From: Streptomyces sp. col6
GTDB lineage: Bacteria; Actinomycetota; Actinomycetes; Streptomycetales; Streptomycetaceae
NCBI RefSeq assembly: GCF_008042035.1
Contig: NZ_RDBL01000029.1
Span: 441,100 to 478,621 of the forward strand
DNA length: 37,522 nucleotides
Direction: 5' to 3'
Both the position numbers and the translations under genes were made by a program. Shown piece after piece: positions 7,696 through 15,413 of the stretch; within the stretch, counting starts at the first letter, position 1; every line of letters begins with the position of its first letter. A model generated the notes under the pieces. That model was not told the origin of the DNA, ran no database searches, and saw nothing but the letters and a program-made list of their open reading frames with translations.

Positions 7696-9650
7696 GCGGG
7701 CTGCTCCTCAGAGGGGTCGGTGACTACGGCGAGCAGGGCGCCGACCTCCACCTGGAGGCCGGGCGCGGCGTGCAGGGCGGTGAGGGTGCCGGAGGCGGGG
7801 GCGAGGATGCGGTGCTCCATCTTCATCGCCTCCAGCCAGATCAGCGGCTGCCCGGCCTCGACGGCGGCCCCCTCCGCGAGGCCGTCCGCGAGGCGGACCA
7901 CCGTGCCGGGCATGGGGGCGAGCAGGGAGCCGGGTTCGGTGCGGTCGGCGGGGTCGGTGAAGCGGGGCAGGGCGGTGAACGTGTACGCGCCGGAGGCGGT
8001 GTCCACGTAGACCTTGCCGTCGGCCGGGAAGACGTCGAAGTGCCGGGTGACGCCGTCGTGTTCGAGGGTGGCGCGGGCGCGGCCCGCCGACACGACGCGT
8101 ATGCCGTCGGTGCCGACGGTCAGGCCGCCGTCGCGGGTCGGGCGGTACGTGATCTCGTGTTCAGCACCGTCCGGTTCGCTGCGGTAGCGGCGGATCTGGG
8201 GCTGCGAGGGCAGGTTGCGCCAGGCGCCGAAGCGGGCGAACCCGCCGGCGGTCGTCCCGGTGGTGTTCCGGGCCGCCTCCACGACGGCCGCCGCGGTGGC
8301 CGCGAGCCGGACCGCCGCTTCATCCGCCGGGGCCGTCAGCTCCGCCAGGTGCCGCTCGTAGAACCCGGTGTCCAGCCGGGCGCCCACGAAGTCCGGGTGG
8401 CGCAACGACCGGACGAGGAGGTCGCGGTTGGTGACCGGGCCGTGGATGCGGGCGCGCTCCAGGGCGCGGGCGAGCAGCCGTACGGCCTCGGTCCGGGTCG
8501 GGGCATGGGCGATGACCTTGGCGAGCATCGGGTCGTAGTGGACGCCGATCGTGTCCCCGCCGGTGTACCCGGTGTCCAGGCGGACGCCCGGCTCGTCCGG
8601 CACCTCCAGCGAGAGCAGTACTCCGGTCTGCGGCTGCCAGTCACGCGCCGGGTCCTCCGCGTACAGCCGGGCCTCCACGGCGTGCCCGGCCGGGGGCGGG
8701 GGCTCGGCGGACGGCAGCGGCTCGCCCTCCGCGGTCCGGAGCTGGAGCGCGACGAGGTCGAGCCCGAACACCGCCTCGGTGACGGGGTGTTCGACCTGGA
8801 GGCGGGTGTTCATCTCCAGGAAGTACGGCCGCCCGTCGGCCGCGACCAGGAACTCGACGGTCCCCGCGCCCCGGTAGCCCACGGCGCGCGCGGCGGCCAC
8901 CGCCGCCTTGTGCAGCTGCTCCCGCAGCTCGTCCGGCAGGCCGGGCGCCGGTGCCTCCTCGATGACCTTCTGGTGCCGCCGCTGGAGCGAGCAGTCGCGG
9001 GTCCCGAGCGCCCAGACCCCGTCGTGCTCGTCGGCCATCACCTGGACCTCGACGTGCCGGCCGCGCTCCACGTACGGCTCGGCGAATACCTCGCCGTCTC
9101 CGAACGCGGACAGCGCTTCGGCCGCGGCTGCGGTCAACTCGCCGGGCAGATCGTCCAGTTCCCGTACGATCCGCATCCCGCGCCCGCCGCCACCGGCCGC
9201 CGCCTTCAGCAGCAGCGGCAGGTCCTCGGCGGTCGCGGCGGACGGGTCCACGGGGGCGAGGAGCGGCACCCCGGCGGTGGCCATCAGCTCCTTGGCGCGG
9301 GTCTTGGACGCCATCAGCTCGATGGCCTTGACGGGCGGCCCGATCCACCGCAGCCCGGCGTCCTGCACGGCGGCGGCGAAGTCCGCGTTCTCGGAGAGGA
9401 AGCCGTAGCCGGGGTGCACGGCGTCCGCCCCGGCCGCCAGCGCGGCGGCCACGACGAGATCGCCGCGCAGATACGTGTCGGCGGGGGCCGCGCCCGGCAG
9501 CCGTACGGCGGTGTCGGCCTCCCGGACGTGCAGCGCGCCGGCGTCCGCGTCGGAGTACACGGCGACGGTGGCGATGCCGAGCGCCCGGCAGGTGCGGAAG
9601 ATCCGGCAGGCGATCTCGCCCCGGTTGGCGACGAGCAGGCTGGTGATCAC
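7692..9650 (-). CDS. Acyl-CoA carboxylase alpha subunit (biotin carboxylase-BCCP)
   Basis: A 652-residue biotin-dependent carboxylase alpha chain. The order is a biotin carboxylase N-domain (LLVANRGEIACRIFRTCRALG), ATP-grasp with KAAAGGGGRGMRIV and the EMNTRLQVEHPVTE active-site signature, a biotin carboxylase C-domain, a BT-like linker and a C-terminal BCCP domain with WLEAMKMEHR, where Lys610 carries biotin. GTG 9650 has GAGGAG just upstream in the 8-base gap after the beta-subunit stop. The architecture matches MccA/AtuF/LiuD-type alpha chains that carboxylate beta-methyl-branched enoyl-CoA. The substrate is not determined by sequence alone. Confidence 0.93.
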   Translation of the reverse strand: MITSLLVANRGEIACRIFRTCRALGIATVAVYSDADAGALHVREADTAVRLPGAAPADTYLRGDLVVAAALAAGADAVHPGYGFLSENADFAAAVQDAGLRWIGPPVKAIELMASKTRAKELMATAGVPLLAPVDPSAATAEDLPLLLKAAAGGGGRGMRIVRELDDLPGELTAAAAEALSAFGDGEVFAEPYVERGRHVEVQVMADEHDGVWALGTRDCSLQRRHQKVIEEAPAPGLPDELREQLHKAAVAAARAVGYRGAGTVEFLVAADGRPYFLEMNTRLQVEHPVTEAVFGLDLVALQLRTAEGEPLPSAEPPPPAGHAVEARLYAEDPARDWQPQTGVLLSLEVPDEPGVRLDTGYTGGDTIGVHYDPMLAKVIAHAPTRTEAVRLLARALERARIHGPVTNRDLLVRSLRHPDFVGARLDTGFYERHLAELTAPADEAAVRLAATAAAVVEAARNTTGTTAGGFARFGAWRNLPSQPQIRRYRSEPDGAEHEITYRPTRDGGLTVGTDGIRVVSAGRARATLEHDGVTRHFDVFPADGKVYVDTASGAYTFTALPRFTDPADRTEPGSLLAPMPGTVVRLADGLAEGAAVEAGQPLIWLEAMKMEHRILAPASGTLTALHAAPGLQVEVGALLAVVTDPSEEQPA

Positions 9651-9658
9651 TTCACTCC

Positions 9659-11257
9659 TCACATCCGGAAGACGCCGAAGCCGCCGCGGGCGCCCTCGAC
9701 CGGTGCGGTGTGGATGGCGGACAGGCACAGGCCGAGGACGGTCCGGGTGTCGCGCGGGTCGATGACCCCGTCGTCGTACAGCCGCCCGGACAGGAACATC
9801 GGCAGGGACTCGGACTCGATCTGCTGCTCGACCATGGCGCGCAGGGCGGCGTCCGCGTCGTCGTCGTACGGGCGGCCCTTCGCGGCGGCCGAGGCGCGGG
9901 CGACGATGGAGAGCACCCCGGCGAGCTGCTGCGGGCCCATGACGGCGGACTTGCTGCCGGGCCAGGCGAACAGGAAGCGCGGGTCGTACGCCCTGCCGCA
10001 CATGCCGTAGTGCCCGGCGCCGTACGAGGCGCCCATCAGGACCGAGAGGTGCGGGACCCTGGAGTTCGACACCGCGTTGATCATCATCGCGCCGTGCTTG
10101 ATGATGCCGCCCTGCTCGTACTCCTTGCCGACCATGTAGCCGGTGGTGTTGTGCAGGAAGAGCAGCGGAATGTCGCGCTGGTTGGCGAGCTGGATGAACT
10201 GGGCGGCCTTCTGCGACTCCTCGCTGAACAGCACGCCCTGCGCGTTGGCGAGGATGCCGACCGGGTAGCCGTGGAGCCGCGCCCAGCCGGTGACCAGGCT
10301 CGTCCCGTACAGCGGCTTGAACGCGTCGAAGTCCGAGCCGTCGACCAGCCGGGCGATCACCTCGCGCGGGTCGAACGGCACCTTCAGATCGCCGGGCACG
10401 ATGCCGATCAGCTCGTCCTCGTCGTACTTCGGCGGCTCGGCGGGGCCCGGATCGGCGTGCGCCTTGCGCCAGTTGAGGCGGGCGACGATGCGGCGGGCCT
10501 GGCGCAGCGCGTCGTGCTCGTCGACGGCGAAGTGGTCGGCGAGCCCGGACGTACGGGCGTGCATCGCGGCGCCGCCGAGCGATTCGTCGTCGCTCTCCTC
10601 GCCCGTGGCCATCTTCACCAGGGGCGGTCCGCCGAGGAAGACCTTGGACCGTTCCTGGATCATGACCGTGTGGTCGGACATGCCGGGGACGTACGCGCCT
10701 CCGGCGGTCGAGTTGCCGAAGACCACCGCCACGGTCGGGATGCCGGCGGCGGAGAGCCGGGTGATGTCGCGGAAGAGCGCCCCGCCGGGGATGAAGATCT
10801 CCTTCTGGGACGGCAGGTCGGCGCCCCCGGATTCCACCAGGCTGATGCACGGGAGCCGGTTGGCGAAGGCGATCTCGTTGGCCCGCAGCGCCTTCTTCAG
10901 CGTCCACGGGTTGGAGGCGCCGCCGCGTACGGTCGGGTCGTTGGCGGTGATCAGGCACTCGACGCCCTCCACCACCCCGATCCCGGTGACCAGCGAGGCT
11001 CCCACCGCGTACTCGCTGCCCCAGGCGGCGAGCGGCGACAGCTCCAGGAACGGCGTGTCCGGGTCGATCAGCAGCTCGATGCGCTCGCGGGCGAGCAGCT
11101 TGCCGCGCCCCCGGTGCCGCTCGACGTATTTCTCGCCGCCGCCCTCAAGCGCCTTGGCGTGCGCGGCCTCCAGCTCGGCGAGCTTGTCCAGCATGGCGGC
11201 CCGGTTGGCCGCGTAGTCGGGGCTCGCGGTGTCGAGCCCGGTGGGCAGGACGGTCAT
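9659..11257 (-). CDS. Acyl-CoA carboxylase beta subunit (carboxyltransferase)
   Basis: A 532-residue carboxyltransferase with tandem crotonase-fold halves. It transfers carboxylate from carboxybiotin to an acyl-CoA. The N-half oxyanion region is FGNSTAGGAYVPGMSDHTVM. The C-half has LFLHNTTGYMVGKEYEQGGIIKHGAMMINAVSNSRVPHLSV and GASYGAGHYGMCGRAYDPRFLFAWP, characteristic of the methylcrotonyl/geranyl-CoA carboxylase beta class (AtuC/LiuB/MccB) rather than propionyl-CoA carboxylase. ATG 11257 overlaps the TGA of the atuA-like gene (ATGA). Part of this gene, 10857-11032, is duplicated in reverse at 12851-13026. Confidence 0.93.
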   Translation of the reverse strand: MTVLPTGLDTASPDYAANRAAMLDKLAELEAAHAKALEGGGEKYVERHRGRGKLLARERIELLIDPDTPFLELSPLAAWGSEYAVGASLVTGIGVVEGVECLITANDPTVRGGASNPWTLKKALRANEIAFANRLPCISLVESGGADLPSQKEIFIPGGALFRDITRLSAAGIPTVAVVFGNSTAGGAYVPGMSDHTVMIQERSKVFLGGPPLVKMATGEESDDESLGGAAMHARTSGLADHFAVDEHDALRQARRIVARLNWRKAHADPGPAEPPKYDEDELIGIVPGDLKVPFDPREVIARLVDGSDFDAFKPLYGTSLVTGWARLHGYPVGILANAQGVLFSEESQKAAQFIQLANQRDIPLLFLHNTTGYMVGKEYEQGGIIKHGAMMINAVSNSRVPHLSVLMGASYGAGHYGMCGRAYDPRFLFAWPGSKSAVMGPQQLAGVLSIVARASAAAKGRPYDDDADAALRAMVEQQIESESLPMFLSGRLYDDGVIDPRDTRTVLGLCLSAIHTAPVEGARGGFGVFRM

Positions 11258-12800
11258 GCGGGCACCTCCAGAAGGGTCACGGGTATCTCCAGATGGCGGG
11301 CGCGCAGCCACTCCCCCAGCGCCTTGGCCTGCGGGTCGAAGCGGTGCTGCGCGGCGACGCCCTCGCCGAGCAGCCCGTGCACGGTGAAGTTCAACGCCCG
11401 CAGGTTGGGCAGGACATGGCGTACGACGGTGAGGCCGGCGGCTCCGGCAGGGGCGGCTGTCCGACGTCGTGCAGCTCTTGGGTCCGTACGGGAGGGGCGA
11501 GGGCCCGGCGCGTTCCGTCGGGGAGTACGGCTACGTGCTCCACGTCCCCCGCCGGTACGTACCGCGCCTCGAAGACCCCGTAGGGGGCACCCTTTCCGGG
11601 CGGGGCGGTGACATGGAACCCGGGGTAGCTGCCGAGAGCCAGCTCGATCGCGGCTCCGGACAACGCCCGCCCCACGGGGTCCTGTTCGCGGTCCCGGACG
11701 ACCAGCCGGAGCAGGGCGCTGGCGGTCTCCTCGGTGCCGGCATCGGGTTGGTCCGTACGGGCCAGCTCCCAGCGGACCTCCTCCGGCCGCTGTCCGGCGC
11801 GCGCGAAGGCGTCCGCGAACTGGTCCTGGACGAGCGCCGCCTTGGCCTCGATGTCGAGTCCGGTGAGGACGAAGACGACCTCGTTGCGCCAGCCGCCGAG
11901 CCGGGTGAGCCCGGCCTTGAGGGTGGGCGGCGGGGCCTCGCCGCGTACGCCGGAGATCCTGACCCGGTCGGGGCCGTCCTGCGTCAGCCGTACGGTGTCG
12001 AGCCGGGCGGTGACGTCCGGCCCCGCGTACCGGGCGCCGCCCGTCTCGTAGAGGAGCTGGGCGGTGACGGTGCCGAGGTCGACCACGCCGCCGGTGCCGT
12101 CGTGCTTGGTGATGACGGAGCTGCCGTCGGCGTGGATCTCGGCGACCGGGAAGCCGGGGCGGCGGATGTCGTGGGCGCGGAAGAAGGAGTAGTTGCCGCC
12201 GGTGGCCTGCGTCCCGCACTCCAGGACGTGCCCGGCGACGACGGCCCCGGCGAGCGCGTCGTGGTCGTCCGGGCCCCAGCCGAAGTGGGCGGCGGCGGGG
12301 CCGGTGACGAGGGCGGCGTCGGTCACCCGGCCGGTGACGACGACCTCGGCACCGGCCCCCAGGCAGGCCGCGATGCCCGCTCCCCCGAGGTAGGCGTTGG
12401 CGGTGAGGAACCCCTCCGGTACGGGGATGCCGTCGCCCTCCACATGGGCGACCCGTACGGGGACCCCGACCTTCTCGGCCAGTTCCCGTATCGCGTCGGC
12501 GAGCCCGGAAGGGTTGAGGCCGCCCGCGTTGGCGACGATCCTCACCCCGCGCTCGTGGGCGAGCCCGAGCCCTTCCTCCAGCTGCCGCAGGAAGGTGGAG
12601 GCGTACCCGCGCGCCGGGTCCTTGAGGCGGCTGCGGCCGAGGATGAGCATGGTCAGCTCGGCGAGGTAGTCCCCGGTGAGGACGTCGAGGGGGCCGCCGG
12701 TGAGCATCTCGCGCAGGGCGTCGAAACGGTCGCCGTAGAAGCCGGACGCGTTACCGATACGGAGGGGCGCAGGGGCGCCCGGCTCACTGGGGGCAGCCAC
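11254..12800 (-). pseudogene. DUF1446/AtuA-like gene, frameshifted with internal loss
   Basis: Two frames together make one AtuA-type protein. The 5' frame starts at GTG 12800 (LRIGNASGFYGDRFDALREML, later RIVANAGGLNPSGLADAIREL) and runs to a stop at 11391, ending in the Pro-rich linker LPEPPAS. The family's C-terminal end continues in another frame (TVVRHVLPNLRALNF, HGLLGEGV, DPQAKALGEWLRARH) to the TGA at 11254, which still overlaps the next gene. The conserved segment usually found between these parts, around an ARSGDKGG-type motif, is absent. Total length is 1547 bases, not a multiple of three, and about 515 codons against roughly 560-590 in the family. The switch falls near 11430-11450. 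AtuA proteins occur in acyclic terpene utilisation clusters; their reaction is poorly defined. This is a real lesion or a sequence error. Confidence 0.82.
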
Positions 12801-13031
12801 GGGCGCGGTTGCCTCGGGCGCCCCCGCCCCCGGTGCCGCTCGACGTATTTCTCGCCGCCTGGGGCAGCGAGTACGCGGTGGGAGCCTCGCTGGTCACCGG
12901 GATCGGGGTGGTGGAGGGCGTCGAGTGCCTGATCACCGCCAACGACCCGACCGTACGCGGCGGCGCCTCCAACCCGTGGACGCTGAAGAAGGCGCTGCGG
13001 GCCAACGAGATCGCCTTCGCCAACCGCGCCC
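12801..13031. repeat. Chimeric fold-back copy of the carboxylase beta gene
   Basis: Bases 12825-12859 copy 11106-11140 in direct orientation. Bases 12851-13026 are an identical inverted copy of 10857-11032, and I found no mismatch. The two parts join at a shared 9-base word CTCGCCGCC (12851-12859). The block is bounded by an 11-base inverted repeat, GGGCGCGGTTG at 12801-12811 and CAACCGCGCCC at 13021-13031. It fills the space between the atuA-like start and the TIGR03084-type stop. It encodes only a short antisense and sense scrap of carboxyltransferase. It is not an insertion sequence, because there is no transposase. Confidence 0.9.
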
Positions 13032-13033
13032 CG

Positions 13034-13828
13034 TCACCGCTCCGCCTGCGGCGCGCGCCCCGCCCCCGCCGGGCCGGCGAACGCCTGGGCGATGTCGAGC
13101 CAGGCGTCCGCGTCCGGGCCCTGTGCCCGCACCGCCAGGTCGTCGCGGTGGGCGCGCTGGGTGACCAGCAGGCAGAAGTCGTGCAGCGGTCCGGTCACCC
13201 GCTGCCCCGCGCCCTCGGGGCCGTACGCGATCAGCTCGCCGCCCGGCGCCTCCAGTTCCACCCGGAACTCCTCGGCGGGCGCCTGCTTCCCCCGGACGAG
13301 GAAGGCGTAGTCGCGGGCCCGGACGCCGATGCGGGCGACGTGCCGCAGACGGGCTGTGGGGGTGCGGGTGACCCCCAGGGCGTCGGCCACGTCCTGGCCG
13401 TGGGCCCAGGTCTCCATGAGCCGCCCGGTCGCCATGGACGCCACGCTCATCGGCGGCCCGTACCAGGGGAACTTCGTGCCGGCGGGGGCCGCGCGCAGGG
13501 CCTCCTGCAAGCGCTCGCGGCCTTCGCGCCAGCGGACGAGCAGCGCGTCGGGGGCGTACGCGGCGACGATCTCCTCGGCGGCCCGGTCGACGAAGCCCTC
13601 CGGGTCCTTCATCGCCCTCGCCACCTCGTCGCCGAAGCGGTCCGGGTCGGTGACGGAGATCAGCGCGACGTCGTCGGTCCAGCTCAGGTGGGCGATCTGG
13701 TGGGCGAGGCTCCATCCCTCGGCGGGGGTCGCCCCCGCCCACTGTCTCGCGGTCGCCCCGGCGACGAGCAGATCGAGCTCCAGGCTCTCGCTGCGCAGAT
13801 CGTCGAGCACGGCTGAGGCATCGGACAC
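13034..13828 (-). CDS. TIGR03084-type MDMPI/DinB-like metal-binding protein
   Basis: A 264-residue protein of the mycothiol-dependent maleylpyruvate isomerase N-terminal (DinB-like four-helix) family. It has AEGWSLAHQIAHLSWTDDVAL (His43 and His47) and METWAHGQDVADALG, which together supply the usual metal-binding histidines and acid. The GTG at 13828 follows GAGGGGAG and gives the family length; the longer frame has no ribosome site. It is the first gene of the acyl-CoA operon and carries the only strong palindromic promoter element (13888-13909). Such proteins use or bind thiols such as mycothiol; its reaction here is unknown. Confidence 0.85.
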   Translation of the reverse strand: MSDASAVLDDLRSESLELDLLVAGATARQWAGATPAEGWSLAHQIAHLSWTDDVALISVTDPDRFGDEVARAMKDPEGFVDRAAEEIVAAYAPDALLVRWREGRERLQEALRAAPAGTKFPWYGPPMSVASMATGRLMETWAHGQDVADALGVTRTPTARLRHVARIGVRARDYAFLVRGKQAPAEEFRVELEAPGGELIAYGPEGAGQRVTGPLHDFCLLVTQRAHRDDLAVRAQGPDADAWLDIAQAFAGPAGAGRAPQAER

Positions 13829-13887
13829 GGTGCGCTCCCCTCGGGGCGTGGCGGTGTGCCCGGGAGCCTGCCAGCGGAACGTAAAAC

Positions 13888-13909
13888 AATCAAGCATGCT
13901 TGCATGATT
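13888..13909. promoter_or_regulatory. Palindromic operator upstream of the acyl-CoA operon
   Basis: The 22-base imperfect palindrome has AATCA/TGATT outer arms and contains the perfect 12-base palindrome CAAGCATGCTTG at 13891-13902. It is an AT-rich island about 60-80 bases upstream of the first operon gene, a position suited to a repressor such as a TetR-type protein. No cognate regulator gene is adjacent. Confidence 0.55.
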
Positions 13910-13940
13910 TTTACCCCGGGGCCTGCGGCCCGCCCTCCGG

Positions 13941-14258
13941 TCAGCGGGCGTGGCGCTCTGCGGCGGCGTGCCACCAGCGGGGCGGAGACGCGCCGGTCAC
14001 CCGGGAGGCCGGCTGGTCAGGATGCAGCCCGAGCCGCCGCAGCGCTTCGGCGCGCACGTGGACGTCGAACCAGCCGTGCCACTGCCCGTCCGGGCCGACA
14101 CCGCAGGCGAGGTCGAACCGGATCTCGTCCGGGGCGAAGGGCATCCAGTCGATGCCCCGTTCCCGCAGTCAACCGCGCACGGCCGCCATCGGCGAAGGGC
14201 GGCCCGGCAGGTTCTCGTAGGCGGCGACGGTGATCCACTCGGCGGGCGGGGTGTCCAT
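13941..14258 (-). pseudogene. Small hypothetical gene interrupted by an in-frame TGA
   Basis: From ATG 14258 the frame reads MDTPPAEWITVAAYENLPGR, continues to MAAVRG, hits TGA at 14169-14171 (codon 30), then continues as an open, GC3-rich frame: LRERGIDWMPFAPDEIRFD, GPDGQWHGWFDVHVRAEALRRLGL and so on to a stop at 13941. Without the stop it would encode about 105 residues. I do not recognise the family. A shorter product of 67 residues could start at ATG 14144. It is either a nonsense mutation or a base-call error, and it lies next to the damaged operon. Confidence 0.55.
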
Positions 14259-14303
14259 GCGCCCATGATGCGGGGCGCGGGGGCGGGCGTCGAGGCCCAC
14301 CCG

Positions 14304-15266
14304 CTACCGCTTCGAGGCGCCCCGCACCTGGCTGCGCACCGCGCCCATGCTCGCGCCGATGACCAGTGCGATGGCGAGGGCGTCCGTAGTGGAGAGGGCC
14401 TGGTGGAGGACGAGGAAGCCGGCCATGGCGGCGATCGCGGGTTCCAGGCTCATCAGGATCGCGAAGGTGGGCGCGGGCAGGCGGCGCAGGGCGATGAGTT
14501 CGAGGGTGTACGGGAGGACGGAGCTGAGCAGCGCGACGGCCGCGCCGAGCCCGAGCGTCGTCGGGACGAGGAGCTTTGATCCCGCGTCCATGATGCCGAG
14601 CGGCAGCGAGAGCAGGGCGGCGACCACCATGGCCAGCGCGAGCCCGTCGGCCTGCGGGAAGCGGCGGCCGGTGCGGGCACTGAAGACGATGTACGCCGCC
14701 CACATCGCCCCGGCCCCGAGGGCATAGGCGGCGCCCACCGGATCGAGCCGGTCGAAGCCGCCGCCACTGAGCAGGACGACCCCGCCGAGCGCGAGGACCG
14801 CCCAGACCAGGTTGACCAGGCGGCGCGAGGCGATCACGGACAGGGCGAGCGGGCCGAGCACCTCCAGGGTGACGGCGGCGCCGAGCGGGATGCGGTCGGC
14901 GGCCTGGTAGAACAGCGTGTTCATGCCGCCCATGGCGATGCCGAAGGCGACCACCGTGCCCCAGTCGGCGCGCGAGTGGCCGCGCAGCCTGGGCCGGCAG
15001 ACGACGAGCAGGACGAGCGCGGCGGCGGCCAGCCGCAGCGTGACGACTCCGAGCGCCCCGGTCCGGGGCATCAGCAGCACCGCGATGGCGGCGCCGAACT
15101 GCACGGACAGCGCGCCCGCGACGACCAGCGCGACCGGGGCGAGCGCGGCCCGCCGCCCGCCGGACCGGGCGCCCGGTTCACCGAGGGCCGGGGTGGCGAC
15201 CGCCTCCGGCACGGTGACGGCGGCTGCGGCGGCTGCCGGTTCTGCGGCGGTGGTCTGGTCGTTCAC
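14304..15266 (-). CDS. EamA/DMT-superfamily permease (RhtA-like)
   Basis: A 320-residue integral membrane protein with about ten hydrophobic helices in two EamA repeats, for example VALVVAGALSVQFGAAIAVLL, TLFYQAADRIPLGAAVTLEVLGPLAL, LVNLVWAVLALGGVVLLSG and LELIALRRLPAPTFAILMSLEPAIAAMAGFLVL. It resembles RhtA-type amino-acid/metabolite exporters. The N-terminal 40 residues are Ala/Pro-rich. GTG 15266 follows AGGAGA at a slightly long spacing; an ATG at 15290 in the same frame is an alternative that would destroy that site. It is preceded by repeated TGCACT words (15305-15344). The substrate is unknown. Confidence 0.88.
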   Translation of the reverse strand: MNDQTTAAEPAAAAAAVTVPEAVATPALGEPGARSGGRRAALAPVALVVAGALSVQFGAAIAVLLMPRTGALGVVTLRLAAAALVLLVVCRPRLRGHSRADWGTVVAFGIAMGGMNTLFYQAADRIPLGAAVTLEVLGPLALSVIASRRLVNLVWAVLALGGVVLLSGGGFDRLDPVGAAYALGAGAMWAAYIVFSARTGRRFPQADGLALAMVVAALLSLPLGIMDAGSKLLVPTTLGLGAAVALLSSVLPYTLELIALRRLPAPTFAILMSLEPAIAAMAGFLVLHQALSTTDALAIALVIGASMGAVRSQVRGASKR

Positions 15267-15304
15267 CCGGGGCCTGTCTCTCCTGATCATCCATGAACAA
15301 CGAG

Positions 15305-15344
15305 AGTGCATCAAGCTGCACTACCCGATACACGGTACTGCACT
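15305..15344. promoter_or_regulatory. AGTGCA/TGCACT repeat upstream of the EamA gene
   Basis: AGTGCA (15305-15310) and TGCACT (15317-15322) form an inverted repeat with a 6-base spacer, and a third TGCACT follows at 15339-15344. The cluster lies 40-80 bases before the exporter start, in a lower-GC patch, and looks like a regulator-binding region. Confidence 0.4.
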
Positions 15345-15413
15345 TCTCCGATGCGGTCCGCCTCTCCACGGTAAGGACTCGCGCAAACGGTTTGATGCGC
15401 CGGGAGACCGCCC

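Noticed and set aside
5077..8010. A 977-codon plus-strand open frame opposite the acyl-CoA operon.
   Set aside because: It is antisense to three recognised enzymes, has no family features and an abnormal residue composition.
12801..13031. The 11-base inverted repeat flanking a short non-coding block looks like a MITE or small insertion element.
   Set aside because: The interior is an exact copy of the neighbouring carboxylase gene joined at microhomology, there is no transposase and I see no clear target-site duplication.
14141..14200. The in-frame TGA as a selenocysteine codon.
   Set aside because: No SECIS-like hairpin is evident directly after the TGA and the protein is not a known selenoprotein type.
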